A stretch of 64,000 bases of DNA from Linyphia triangularis (Eukaryota; Arthropoda; Arachnida; Araneae; Linyphiidae), in NCBI GenBank assembly GCA_963978545.1, contig OZ021731.1:28058593-28122592 (forward strand), given 5' to 3'. Below, one piece after another: positions 46,304 to 58,806 of the stretch (position 1 is the first letter of the stretch; each line of letters starts with the position of its first letter). A program made the translations under genes and the position numbers. The notes below the pieces were generated by a model. It made no database searches. It saw nothing but the letters and a program-made list of their open reading frames with translations, and was not told the origin of the DNA.

Positions 46304-47641
46304 TATTCTGAATGAATTTCGCAAATATTGAATTACAAATTTTTTAGTGTATAGGTATGGTAGGCGGTACTCTGCGGCGTCAACTCGGTCGGGTAATGAT
46401 TCCTTCTTCAACCATCCTATTACAATAAATAAATGTAATATTAAATGTTTAAAGATGCAGCTATCTACTTGAAATAATTGGTCATAAATCGAATTTAAAT
46501 GTTTAAAAAGTTCTATTGGCTACTACTTTGTGATAGATATATGATTCATCATTAGACCTACCAATTACAAGGGCCGTGCCGAGTTCTGCTTTCCAAATAT
46601 ACTTTTATGATACCTCTCAGCAATAGATTACAATATCTAATTCTGATGAACTCCCCCCAAAAAAAATTCCTCCAAGCAATATTAAATGCGCCCTTTCATA
46701 AATTTTATTTTGCTATATTTTTATGTCACATTTTGAGTTATTTTTTACATGAAATTTAAATTTTTTTTTTTTAAATACTTTTGATTAATACAAGGTTTTT
46801 AAACCATTTCTACCGTCGTGCTAAAAAGTCAAATTTAATACGGAAATTTAACTTGACATGAAAATATAACATTTATCGAAAAACACATCGGCAATTTCGC
46901 CATTTTGGCAAAATGCCAATCGCCAAATTATCGCCAAACTGGTCTTTTTTTAAGAAAATAATAATATGAAAACGGTAAATAACATGAACCCATGGCAAAT
47001 TTAAATATGGCTACCAATATTTAATCTAATTGAAAGTTGTGCTATATTCCACATCCATCTTTAGAAGAAATTATAAATCGATAACAACTCAATTTTATGG
47101 ATGGCGTTTCGAAACATCTTGTTTTACAAGGCTCCAATCAAAATATTTTTGCGATGGATTGCAACCAAGTTCCCCTTCAGTTTTCCTCACTCAACTAAAC
47201 TAAACTCAATTCCCCTTCAACACTTTTTATCACATTCATTTATTTGATTTCCGCAATTTATTCATATAAAGAAGCCATAAATACAGTCAAAAATAAACCC
47301 CCACCGAAAAACCACGCACTATTCACATCACACAGCTGGGAACACTGCAGAATAAAACTTCCAAGAGAGCATTAAAAGTCTTAAAAAGAACCCATAAAGA
47401 AAGCTCTTGTCCGTTTCAACATCGGTTGCGAAACAGGCGACGTTGTATTAAAACAGCTGGGGTTTCTATCTCGGTTTACGAGGTAACTATCAGTTCTTTT
47501 AACGACCAGCTGTAAACTAGGCGACATAAAATAATAAAAGTCCTTCTTGGCATCCCGTTCCTGTACTGTGTAATCTGGGAGAGATCTAGGGCAGTGAACG
47601 TCTACGGTTTGTACTGGAAGAATATTTTTCTTGCTGTCCGT
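46304..47641. other. Non-coding DNA, nothing recognised
   Basis: AATCGCCAAATTATCGCCAAACTGG near 46918 echoes the LTR U3 motif. No gene. Confidence 0.4.
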
Positions 47642-47672
47642 TTAGGCAAAATGACAAAATTCCGTTTTTGCT
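47642..47672 (+). repeat. 31-bp direct repeat flanking a MITE, left copy
   Basis: TTAGGCAAAATGACAAAATT then CCGTTTTTGCT; the right copy at 48323-48353 has one change. Confidence 0.85.
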
Positions 47673-47684
47673 CCCTCCTTCTAA

Positions 47685-48321
47685 TAGACTGAGAGGCGAC
47701 TGCAATTTTTGGACCCCGTCGAACATCATTCTGAATTTTTTATAGAAGTTGGAGAAAAGTGAGTAGATTACGAATCCACTGGTCTGCCGTGGCAAAAATG
47801 GCCGAAACTGGTCAAAAATCGACTTTTAATAAGTTGAACTAAATCCAATTGCCAAATGCGCCATAAGTTGCCAAGTAAGGAGAATTTTTTTTATTTGGTA
47901 ACCCTCACTCTTTAATTTTCAATTAAGAAGGTTGCAGACGATTCGGATGTGTGGCTATGGGTTACTTGCATCTTTCACAAATGAGCTAAATTGGCAATAA
48001 ACATTACGTCACTGATGTCGCCAATTTAAAAGATACAAGTTTTCCGAGACAGAGATCAGAAATCGTTTGCGCTTTTTCTCATCCAAAATCAAAATGCAGT
48101 GGGTTGCCGGACGAAAAAGTTGGTTCTCTTTTTAGCAAGTTATGATATATTTGGCAATCGGATATTAGTTCAACTCATTCCAAATCGATTTTTTATCAGT
48201 TTCGGCCATTTTTGCCACGGCAGACCAGTGGATTCGTAATCTACTCACTTTTCTCCAATTTCTATAAAAAATTCAGAATGATGTTCGATGGGGTCCAAAA
48301 AGTGCAGTCGCCTCTCGGACT
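47685..48321. mobile_element. Family A MITE, copy 6
   Basis: Left end TAGACTGAGAGGCGACTGCA preceded by TAA. The right end CTCGGACT stops one or two bases short and runs straight into the right 31-bp repeat, so this junction is rearranged. Arms as in the other copies. Confidence 0.82.
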
Positions 48322-48322
48322 G

Positions 48323-48353
48323 TTAGGCTAAATGACAAAATTCCGTTTTTGCT
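48323..48353 (+). repeat. 31-bp direct repeat flanking a MITE, right copy
   Basis: One mismatch to 47642-47672. Confidence 0.85.
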
Positions 48354-48392
48354 GTCTAGTTCTGATGACAGAATCCCACTTGATGGCTATGG

Positions 48393-48570
48393 TTGGTTGT
48401 TTTCAGATTATCTGGCGCCGTCAGCAACACGAGGGCTATAATGCGCCAAAACATTCGTCATTAGACGAGCCAACATACATTTACAAACACCCATGCCTTC
48501 CACGGTACTCGAACCCGCAACTTCGCGGTCTAGAAGCTTGCACGCTAACCACTATACCGTTTGATCGGCC
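48393..48570 (-). mobile_element. tRNA-derived SINE, family C, copy 3, nested in SINE family D
   Basis: Inverse orientation; A box inverse CACGCTAACCACTATACC at about 48540-48557. Flanked by a perfect 14-bp repeat CTTGATGGCTATGG (48379-48392; 48571-48584). The duplicated sequence belongs to the head of the family D SINE that continues at right. Confidence 0.92.
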
Positions 48571-48750
48571 CTTGATGGCTATGGGATTAGAGTTTTGGCC
48601 TTGCATGCCAACGGTGTAGGGTTCGCATCCTGGGTTAGGCATGGATGTTCGTTGTGGTTCGGAATTCACGTTAAGCTGTAGGTCCCGGTCTGATTTGCCG
48701 TTATCGTGCATAAAAATAGGTCGTTGAGCGTGGAAAACAACCAACCAACC
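48571..48750 (+). mobile_element. SINE, family D
   Basis: tRNA-like head GGGATTAGAGTTTTGGCC...GGGTTCGCATCC (B box), then TTAGGCATGGATGTTCGTTG, ACGTTAAGCTGTAGGTCCCG, AAAAATAGGTCGTTGAGCG and the tail CAACCAACCAACC. Its first bases lie left of 48393, before the nested SINE. Confidence 0.8.
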
Positions 48751-51692
48751 TAATGATAGAGAAGGTTCTATATACTTCACACAAACAATAATAGGAAAGA
48801 ATTGTAATCGCCAATAACTCAATAAAGATTAGTCGATATAAATTCTTAAAATTAAAATATGTCTTATTTGTTGAGATTGCAATAACGAATGCTTCTATAT
48901 ATTTTTAATGCCTTAATCATGGATATAAGATCTCATTTCTTTCAAAAAATTACTGCAGTTACTTCCCGTATGCGAGAAAACCCGGAAAACACACCAGACA
49001 ATACGTCTACCTATCCATCGCTCCTCATAGCATTTATATACGTCAGAAGTTTGGAAATCCAGTTGCTTTTAACGTACTGCAGAGCCATCAGTACATGAAT
49101 AACATGGCATGAAGCGAACCTACATCGTATGGAAGAAAAGTAGGGAAAATAGTACCCTAGAATCCGTCTTGGTATCCAGCATGTCTACCTATTTCTAAAA
49201 GCAGTCTTTGTAATTCAGCTATTCGGTCAAGAAAACTAGTAATTCTTAAGTGTCCACCATAGTATGTCCTAAGCAGTGGTGTAGTGTAAAATGAAAAGGT
49301 ATGGGAACGCTATATTGCGTCGTTACAGACGAAAATATATTTTTGTTTGCGTGGGGGGGGAATGACAACTAAGAATAAATAACTTTATTAATATTACTTT
49401 AATAATCTCAAAACAGATAATGAGCGCATCAAAAATTAAAAAGAAAAAAAAATTGTGTTTAAACTGTTTTTTTTATTTAAATCACTTTTTTTAAACTATT
49501 AAGTTATATGGAATTTTAAACAATTTGCTTTGTACGACCCATTTTAAAAGATTGTTTGACACTTTATATTATAAGACATTTTCAAACATATATTGACATA
49601 AATTTTTAAACAGATTTTTTACAACAATTTTTCAACAGATTTTTTTACTTATTTTTTTTTTTTTCCAACAATTTTCATTCCGAAAAATTTCAATGGGAGA
49701 TCGAATTTCCATTCAGACATGTTTGACTTCGAACGCACCCTAATAGGGTCATCAGCTGATCTGGGTTTTCGAAGCCTAGATTTAATATAATCATCTGACT
49801 TCCAGAATTTCAGAGATGCCTTACAAGCAATGGGTTCGGAAATTTTTTCAAATTCTGTAGCTCCTCGAAATCGGTTTTCAAACTAAATTAAAAAGATTGT
49901 GATTGTTACAGATGTCAATTAAAAGTTTTAGGGTTTTTCTCCAACTCGAGATGAAAATATAGAGAAATTCCTGGTGTTTGATAGACCCTTCCTTTTCTTT
50001 TCAAAATTTCTTTCATTAATAAAATGAAATTAACAACTTGAAGAATATCAAATGAAAAGTTAAAATTTCTTGATAAAATATTCATTTGTGTAACTATCTC
50101 TTACTTTAAGAGGGATATCCTGCTGTAGACTCACTTGCCAAACGTATAGATTTGCTTAGGACATTCCTGGTTTTTTAATTTTATGCACTTCGGTTTTTCA
50201 ATTCGACAGTGGTGACAATCGTCAAAAGTGTGTATGAATCGGGCTATGGAATCGAGAGAGAAAGCAAACTGCAAAATTTATATGATATTGCCATCAAAAT
50301 CACTAGATTTTAAAAACGATCGGGGCAATTTCTTTATCTTATCGCCGACATTGTATTTAGTGTTGATTTTTTTTAAACTTGGGGATAAAGATTTTTTTTT
50401 TTTTTTACGAACTTCTGCTACATTTTTGGAATAAACTCAGAAAAAACTGTAAATGTAAGCATTCTCATTCTCAAACCGAAAAGCAATTTACTTTTGCATT
50501 TTGAAATACATTTGAACTGCTTTTCTACTATTTCACAGCCCAATTTCGATGTATTATACCCATTTACAAAACCATTAGCAATTTTATATTAAGCAAAATT
50601 AAATATATAACATCAACAAATGTGAATACCTTCACTTTTTGAAAAAGGACTGATTTATTATCATGGGTGCCGGCAGCATTATTTGTAGAAAGTTGCAAGG
50701 GAAAAAAATCTTTGCTCAAACCTTGATTTTTCAAAACTATTTTCCTTCTCACAATGATAAATATAAAATCTGTTATTAAATGGCACACAATTTATTTTTT
50801 CCGTGGAATTTGGGACTTTCCTTCAATTTTATAAAAATTTAAGCAACTAGGAGCGTCTTTCCATGCATCTTACAGGCGCCACTCATTTCCATTATTTTTA
50901 CTTATTGAGTTAAATTAAGAAAGAGTAAAAAATCAATACAGTTTTGAATACATTTTGTCATGTTCAAATAACGTATCAGTTCGATTTTCCCTTCATCAGG
51001 CAAGCCAATATAACTGCATAATTCCGTGATATCAAAACACCCTAAAAGCTAATACAAAATATCAGCATTCTTCATTCATCCTTTCATCTAGATTCTTAAC
51101 ACCAACCAGTTTATTCCGTCAGAACCCCAGGTTTTTTTTACTTTTTTGGATTGTCCAAAAAAATGCATCTTTTATGGTCATTTGTTTTTTCCTTTTGAAA
51201 GAGTTAATTTTTTAAATACGGCTCGAGGTTTACAAATATATTATTAAGTGGGTGATATAAAAATTAAAAAAAAACCAAAAAAAACTAAAAAACGTTGTAT
51301 CACTTTTGTTAATAAATCGGTGAGCGTTCCCGTTAAAATTTGAGGAGGAGAAACATTCTTCAAGGAAAGGACACAAGGAACTGTAAGTGGCAAACCACAG
51401 TTTTGCTCTTTAAAAATGGAAATAGTTGGCGTGAACTTGTGTATGGAAGTTTTATCAGTATTCATAACAAGCCATACACATTTGACCTCTGGAATTCATC
51501 CACAAATACAGATCATTCGTTGAAGAAGATACTGCCTCCTAAATTTCAACACCATGTAGGAGAGATGGGGGTGGGGGGGACAGTTTAATAGATGTGTCGG
51601 ATAGTTGATGGAATGGCCATGTGCGAGTTGCCGCGCCTCTTTAAAGTGTTTTGCAAATACTTGAATTTGCCTGCTCAGCTATGAAATTGAGG
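48751..51692. other. Quiet unique DNA, about 2.9 kb
   Basis: No shared repeat and no frame with a recognisable domain (frames at 48889-49098, 50228-50434, minus 50564-50788 and 51244-51465 were checked by eye). G run near 49351, T runs near 49650 and 50393. Confidence 0.45.
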
Positions 51693-51850
51693 TGCGTTTC
51701 GTTGGCCCCGCCCACAAACGCACTAATTTTTTAATATATACCACAATTTAGTGCTAAATTAGTGCTTTCAGAATCTGCCATTAAAAAAATTAGTGCGTCA
51801 ATATTTACCGAGATATACAAAGAAATGCGTGGGCGGGGCCAACGAAACGC
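51693..51850. repeat. Palindromic edge module of the satellite array
   Basis: GCGTTTCGTTGGCCCCGCCC at 51694 and its exact inverse GGGCGGGGCCAACGAAACGC at about 51832-51851 enclose a module with TTTACCGAGATATACAAAG. A matching module stands at the other end of the array (about 56740-56826). Confidence 0.8.
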
Positions 51851-54800
51851 TAGCCCCGCCCACAAACGCACTAATTTTTTAATATATACCAAATTTTAGT
51901 GCTCAATTAGTGCTTTCAGAATCCACCATCCAAAAAATTAGTGCGTCATTACTTTTCATAAAATTCAAGGTTAATTGAGGGTAGGCGGGCAAAATGCTGG
52001 CCCCGCCCACAAAAGCAATCATCATTCATTATATGTTAAAATGTCGGGCATAATTAGTGCTTTCAGAATACCCAACTGCCAGAAATAGTGCGTCAATATT
52101 TTGGCCAAAATTTACCATTTTGTAATAATAATTCACTAATCACTTCCGTTTCGTTGGCCCCGCCCACAAAAGCAATCATCAATCATTATATGTTAAAATG
52201 TTGGGCATAATTAGTGCTTTCAGAAAACCCAACTGCAAAAATTAGTGCGTCAATATTTTGGCCAAAATTGCCAATTTTAGCTTATTGCCGAATGTACGCG
52301 AGCCATAAACCGATGTAAATTATCACGCACTAATTGTATGACCGGTGCCAAATTTTAGTGCTCAATGAGTGCTTTCAGATTCCCCAACCGCCAGAATTAG
52401 TGCGTCAATATTTTGGCCAAAATTGACTATTTTGTAATAATTATTCACTTGTCACTTCCGTTTCGTTGGCCCCGCCCATAAAAGCAATCATCAGTTATTA
52501 TATGTTAAAATGTTGGGCATAATTAGTGCTTTTAGAAAACCAAATTGCAAAAATTAGTGCGTCAATATTTTGGCCAAAATTGCCAATTTTAGCTTATTGC
52601 CGAATGTACGCGAGCTTTAAACCGATGTAAATTATCACGCACTAATTGTATGACCGGTGCCAAATTTTAGTGCTCAAATAGTGCTTTCAGAATCCCCAAC
52701 CGCCAGAATTAGTGCGTCAATATTTTGGCCAAAATTGACCATAATGTAATAATAATTCACTAATCACTTGCGTTTCGTTGGCCCCGCCCACAAAAGCAAT
52801 CAACATTCATTATATGTTAAAATGTTGGGCATAATTAGTGCTTTCAGAAAACCCAACTGCAAAAATTAGTGCGTCAATATTTTGGCCAAAATTGCAAATT
52901 TTAGCCTATTGCCTTATGTACGCGAGCCTTAAACCGATGTAAATTATCACGCACTAATTGTATGACCGGTGCCAAATTTTAGTGCTCAATGAGTGCTTTC
53001 AGAATCCCCAACCGCCAGAATTAGTGCGTCAATATTTTGGCCAAAATTGACTATTTTGTAATAATTATTCACTTGTCACTTCCGTTTCGTTGGCCCCGCC
53101 CACAAAAGCAATCATCAATTATTATATGTTAAAATGTTGGGCATAATTAGTGCTTTTAGAAAACCAAATTGCAAAAATTAGTGCGTCAATATTTTGGCCA
53201 AAATTGCCAATTTTAGCTTATTGCCGAATGTACGCGAGCTTTAAACCGATGTAAATTATCACGCACTAATTGTATGACCGGTGCCAAATTTTAGTGCTCA
53301 ATGAGTGCTTTCAGAATCCCCAACCGCCAGAATTAGTGCGTCAATATTTTGGCCAAAATTGACTATTTTGTAATAATTATTCACTTGTCACTTCCGTTTC
53401 GTTGGCCCCGCCCACAAAAGCAATCATCATTCATTATATGTTAAAATGGGCATAATTAGTGCTTTCAGAATACCCAACTGCAAAAATTATGTGCGTCAAT
53501 ATTTTGGCCAAAATTGCCAATTATAGCTTATTGCCGAATGTACGTGAGCCTTAAACCGATGTAAATTATCACGCACTAATTGTATGACTGGTGCCAAATT
53601 TTAATGCTCAATGAGTGCTTTCAGAATCCCCAACCGCCAGAATTAGTGCGTCAATATTTTGGCCAAAATTGACTATTTTGTAATAATTATTTACTAATCA
53701 CTTGCGTTTCATTGGCCCCGCCCACAGACGCACTAATTGTCTCACATATGCAAACATTTAGTGCTCAATTAGTGCTTTCAGAAAACCCAACTGCAAAAAT
53801 TAGTGCGTCAATATTTTTGCCAAAATTGACCATAATGTAATAATAATTCACTAATCACTTGCGTTTCGTTGGCCCCGCCCACAAAAGCAATCATCATTCA
53901 TTATATGTTAAAATGTTGGGCATAATTAGTGCTTTCAGAAAACCCAACTGCAAAAATTAGTGCGTCAATATTTTGGCCAAAATTGCGAATTTTAGCCTAA
54001 TGCCTTATGTACGCGAGCCTTAAACCGATGTAAATTATCACGCACTAATTGTATGACCGGTGCCAAATTTTAGTGCTCAATGAGTGCTTTCAGAATCCCC
54101 AACCGCCAGAATTAGTGCGTCAATATTTTGGCCAAAATTGACTATTTTGTAATAATTATTCACTTGTCACTTCCGTTTCGTTGGCCCCGCCCACAAAAGC
54201 AATCATCAATTATTATATGTTAAAATGTTGGGCATAATTAGTGCTTTTAGAAAACCAAATTGCAAAAATTAGTGCGTCAATATTTTGGCCAAAATTGCCA
54301 ATTTTAGCTTATTGCCGAATGTACGCGAGCTTTAAACCGATGTAAATTATCACGCACTAATTGTATGACCGGTGCCAAATTTTAGTGCTCAAATAGTGCT
54401 TTCAGAATCCCCAACCGCCAGAATTAGTGCGTCAATATTTTGGCCAAAATTGACCATAATGTAATAATAATTCACTAATCACTTGCGTTTCGTTGGCCCC
54501 GCCCACAAAAGCAATCAACTTTCATTATATGTTAAAATGTTGGGCATAATTAGTGCTTTCAGAAAACCCAACTGCAAAAATTAGTGCGTCAATATTTTGG
54601 CCAAAATTGCAAATTTTAGCCTATTGCCTTATGTACGCGAGCCTTAAACCGATGTAAATTATCACGCACTAATTGTATGACCGGTGCCAAAATTTAGTGC
54701 TCAATGAGTGCTTTCAGAATCCCCAACCGCCAGAATTAGTGCGTCAATATTTTGGCCAAAATTGACTATTTTGTAATAATTATTCACTTGTCACTTCCGT

Positions 54801-56975
54801 TTCGTTGGCCCCGCCCACAAAAGCAATCATCAATTATTATATGTTAAAATGTTGGGCATAATTAGTGCTTTTAGAAAACCAAATTGCAAAAATTAGTGCG
54901 TCAATATTTTGGCCAAAATTGCGAATTTTAGCCTAATGCCTTATGTACGCGAGCCTTAAACCGATGTAAATTATCACGCACTAATTGTATGACCGGTGCC
55001 AAATTTTAGTGCTCAATGAGTGCTTTCAGAATCCCCAACCGCCAGAATTAGTGCGTCAATATTTTGGCCAAAATTGACTATTTTGTAATAATTATTCACT
55101 TGTCACTTCCGTTTCGTTGGCCCCGCCCACAAAAGCAATCATCAATTATTATATGTTAAAATGTTGGGCATAATTAGTGCTTTTAGAAAACCAAATTGCA
55201 AAAATTAGTGCGTCAATATTTTGGCCAAAATTGCCAATTTTAGCTTATTGCCGAATGTACGCGAGCTTTAAACCGATGTAAATTATCACGCACTAATTGT
55301 ATGACCGGTGCCAAATTTTAGTGCTCAAATAGTGCTTTCAGAATCCCCAACCGCCAGAATTAGTGCGTCAATATTTTGGCCAAAATTGACCATAATGTAA
55401 TAATAATTCACTAATCACTTGCGTTTCGTTGGCCCCGCCCACAAAAGCAATCAACTTTCATTATATGTTAAAATGTTGGGCATAATTAGTGCTTTCAGAA
55501 AACCCAACTGCAAAAATTAGTGCGTCAATATTTTGGCCAAAATTGCAAATTTTAGCCTATTGCCTTATGTACGCGAGCCTTAAACCGATGTAAATTATCA
55601 CGCACTAATTGTATGACCGGTGCCAAAATTTAGTGCTCAATGAGTGCTTTCAGAATCCCCAACCGCCAGAATTAGTGCGTCAATATTTTGGCCAAAATTG
55701 ACTATTTTGTAATAATTATTCACTTGTCACTTCCGTTTCGTTGGCCCCGCCCACAAAAGCAATCATCAATTATTATATGTTAAAATGTTGGGCATAATTA
55801 GTGCTTTTAGAAAACCAAATTGCAAAAATTAGTGCGTCAATATTTTGGCCAAAATTGCCAATTTTAGCTTATTGCCGAATGTACGCGAGCTTTAAACCGA
55901 TGTAAATTATCACGCACTAATTGTATGACCGGTGCCAAATTTTAGTGCTCAAATAGTGCTTTCAGAATCCCCAACCGCCAGAATTAGTGCGTCAATATTT
56001 TGGCCAAAATTGACCATAATGTAATAATAATTCACTAATCACTTGCGTTTCGTTGGCCCCGCCCACAAAAGCAATCAACATTCATTATATGTTAAAATGT
56101 TGGGCATAATTAGTGCTTTTAGAAAACCAAATTGCAAAAATTAGTGCGTCAATATTTTGGCCAAAATTGCCAATTTTAGCTTATTGCCGAATGTACGCGA
56201 GCTTTAAACCGATGTAAATTATCACGCACTAATTGTATGACCGGATCCAAATTTTAGTGCTCAAATAGTGCTTTCAGAATCCCCAACCGCCAGAATTAGT
56301 GCGTCAATATTTTGGCCAAAATTGACCATAATGTAATAATAATTCACTAATCACTTGCGTTTCGTTGGCCCCGCCCACAAAAGCAATCAACATTCATTAT
56401 ATGTTAAAATGTTGGGCATAATTAGTGCTTTCAGAAAACCCAACTGCAAAAATTAGTGCGTCAATATTTTGGCCAAAATTGCAAATTTTAGCCTATTGCC
56501 TTATGTACGCGAGCCTTAAACCGATGTAAATTATCACGCACTAATTGTATGACCGGTGCCAAATTTTAGTGCTCAATGAGTGCTTTCAGAATCCCCAACC
56601 GCCAGAATTAGTGCGTCAATATTTTGGCCAATATTGACCATTTTTTATTAATTATTCGCTTTTCACCTCCCTTTCGTTGGCCCCGCCCACAGACGCACTA
56701 ATTGTCTCACATTTGCAAACATTTAGTGCTCAATTAGTGCTTTCAGAATACCCAACTGCAAAAATTAGTGCGTCAATATTTACCGAGATATACAAAGAAA
56801 TGCGTGGACGGTGCCAACGAAACGCTTGCCCCGCCCACAAACACTCTAATTTTTTAATATATACCAAATTTTAGTGCTCAATGAGTGCTTTCAGAATCTC
56901 CAACCGCCAAAATTAGTGCGTCAATATTTTGGCCAAAATCGTCAATTTCAACTTATTGCGGAATGTACGCGCATA
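51693..56975 (+). repeat. Satellite array, 312-bp higher-order units of two ~156-bp halves
   Basis: TTTCGTTGGCCCCGCCCA recurs at about 52149, 52462, 52773, 53085, 53397, then 53864, 54176, 54488, 54800, 55112, 55424, 55736, 56048, 56360, 56672: spacing 310-313 with a single 156-157-bp step at 53708-53864. Each unit contains two related halves, both with AATTAGTGC(TTTCAG or GTC) and the palindrome TTTTGGCCAAAA. Units alternate between two variant types (AACCAAATTG/GCTTTAAACC and AACCCAACTG/GCCTTAAACC). The frames at 56677-57067 lie in the array and are not genes. Confidence 0.95.
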
Positions 56976-57119
56976 TCATCATAGATACGGATTCAATAGA
57001 ATACAATTTTATTTGTTCGGCTGACATTTTCGAATGCCATTCAAATATCACCAGAAAGATTCCATAGTTAAAAATAAACTTAGGACATCAAAATTCACAT
57101 TACATGAAATATATACTAT
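56976..57119. other. Short non-coding gap
   Basis: Nothing recognised. Confidence 0.5.
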
Positions 57120-57895
57120 TGTTGAGTTTGATGGGTTCGAAAGATTTGAAGCCAAAGCAGATCAAAACTTGCAGAAGTTTATTCTACTATAACTCTTCAC
57201 AGATTCCTTTACAACTCCAGAACTTCTCGTTCTAGTAGACACAATACAGCTCTTTTCACAACAATAGAGCACAAAACAGCAGCTATAAACTTGACAACAC
57301 CACTGCTATATCACCGCAAAAGACAATGCAATACTGTTCACTTTAGAATGCTCACTGAGACTCAGTATCTCCAGTCAACTAATTCAGTGACTCAAAATCC
57401 AAGAACTGACTAACTCTACTCACGGCCGTCCTTATATAGGAGTGGTGAATCTTCACGAACCTTCCAGAGAGAGAAATTTGGAGAACTTTCTAGATCGTAA
57501 ACGAAAAGTCCTATACATGTACATGGGATACATGTACCTATACATGTACATGGGATACATGTACCTATACATGTACCGAAAATGTAGCCAAATGATCGAA
57601 AAGTTAGGCGACATTTTGCGAATTCTCACCAAATTTAGCAACCAAAAGTAGGCCAAAACCGTCGCCAACTTGGGAGATTGCCATTTACCATAATGTTAAA
57701 TAGCCTGCCCCTTGTAAAACTTGTTTTCATGCATGATCCCTGTAGAACTCGTTTTCAAGCATTAAGAGACGCATTGCAGGAAAGCGAAGTGAAGTCAACT
57801 CTTTCACTGCCTTATGCGAAATGTACATACATTTTCCTTTTTTACATAATTAATACTACGAAATATTTACAAATATACAGAAATTAGTAATAACA
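57120..57895 (-). mobile_element. Solo LTR (family B), copy 7, diverged ends
   Basis: TGTTGAGTTTGATGGGTTCG start (inverse orientation) and AGTAATAACA end. Flanks CTAT and ATAC do not match; ATAC occurs three bases further left. TATATAA (inverse) 57432-57438. It has a local duplication of CATGTACATGGGATACATGT near 57519-57575. Confidence 0.82.
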
Positions 57896-57990
57896 ATACA
57901 TTTATAAACACCCATGCCTAACACGGGACTCGAACCCGCAACCTCGCGATCTAGAATTTAGCACGCTAACCACTATACCGTTTGGTCGGA
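57896..57990 (-). mobile_element. tRNA-derived SINE, family C, 3'-truncated
   Basis: Directly abuts the LTR. Only the tRNA-like head and GTTAGGCATGGGTGTTTATA remain; inverse of GGACTCGAACCCGCAACCTC is the B-box region. Confidence 0.85.
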
Positions 57991-58082
57991 AACAAATTCT
58001 GGGAAAATTCTTCGTAAAATTCCGGCAGATTATTGCTATCACACAAAATTACCTACGCGAAGCACTGCGACTTTTATAATAG

Positions 58083-58802
58083 TGTTACGAATTTTTGTAT
58101 ATTTGTAAATATATTCGTTAATTTTGTAAATAAGAACATTTATGTACATTTCGCATAAGGCAGTGCAATAGTTCGTCTTAACTTCGCTTTCCTGCAATGT
58201 GTCTATTAATGCTTAATAACGAGTTTTACAGAGATAAAGCTGGGAAGCGAGTTTTACAAGGAGCAGGACATTTAACATTATGGTAATGGAAATCTTGCCA
58301 AATTGGCGATATAGAGCCAAGTTGGCAACAATTTTGGCGACTAATTTTGGGCACCAAACTTGACGACCATTTGGTGACATTTTCGGTCCCCATGTACATG
58401 TATAGGATATTTCGACTACGATCTGGAAAGTTCTCCAAATATCTATCTCTAGAAGATACACGAAGGTTCGCCTCCCCTATATAAGTCCAAGAGAGCGGGT
58501 GATGGAGTTAATTGAGTCCGTTAGTTGACTGGAATTACTGAGTTGAGATACTGAGTCTCAGTGAGCATTCAGAGTAGTTCTAAAGCGAACTGTATTGCAT
58601 TGTCTTTTGCGACGATTTGTAGCAGTTGTGAAGTTTTTTTAACTGCTATTTGAGCTCTGTTGATGTGTAAAGAGCTGTATTGAGTCTTTTAGAATGAGAA
58701 GTTCAGGTTTTCTAAAAAAATCTGTGAAGAGTATATCGGAATAAATTTCTGCAAGTTTTGATCTGCGTTGGTTTCAAATCTTTCTAACCCATCCACGCAA
58801 CA
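58083..58802 (+). mobile_element. Solo LTR (family B), copy 8
   Basis: TGTTACG...CGCAACA flanked by ATAG (58079-58082; 58803-58806). TATATAA 58479-58485, AATAAA 58740-58745. Confidence 0.92.
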
Positions 58803-58806
58803 ATAG

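Noticed and set aside
51693..56975. CRISPR array
   Set aside because: Repeat unit is 312 bp with no unique spacers, in a eukaryotic context.
56677..57067. Two similar frames of 60-65 residues
   Set aside because: Both are satellite units; the similarity is that of the repeat.
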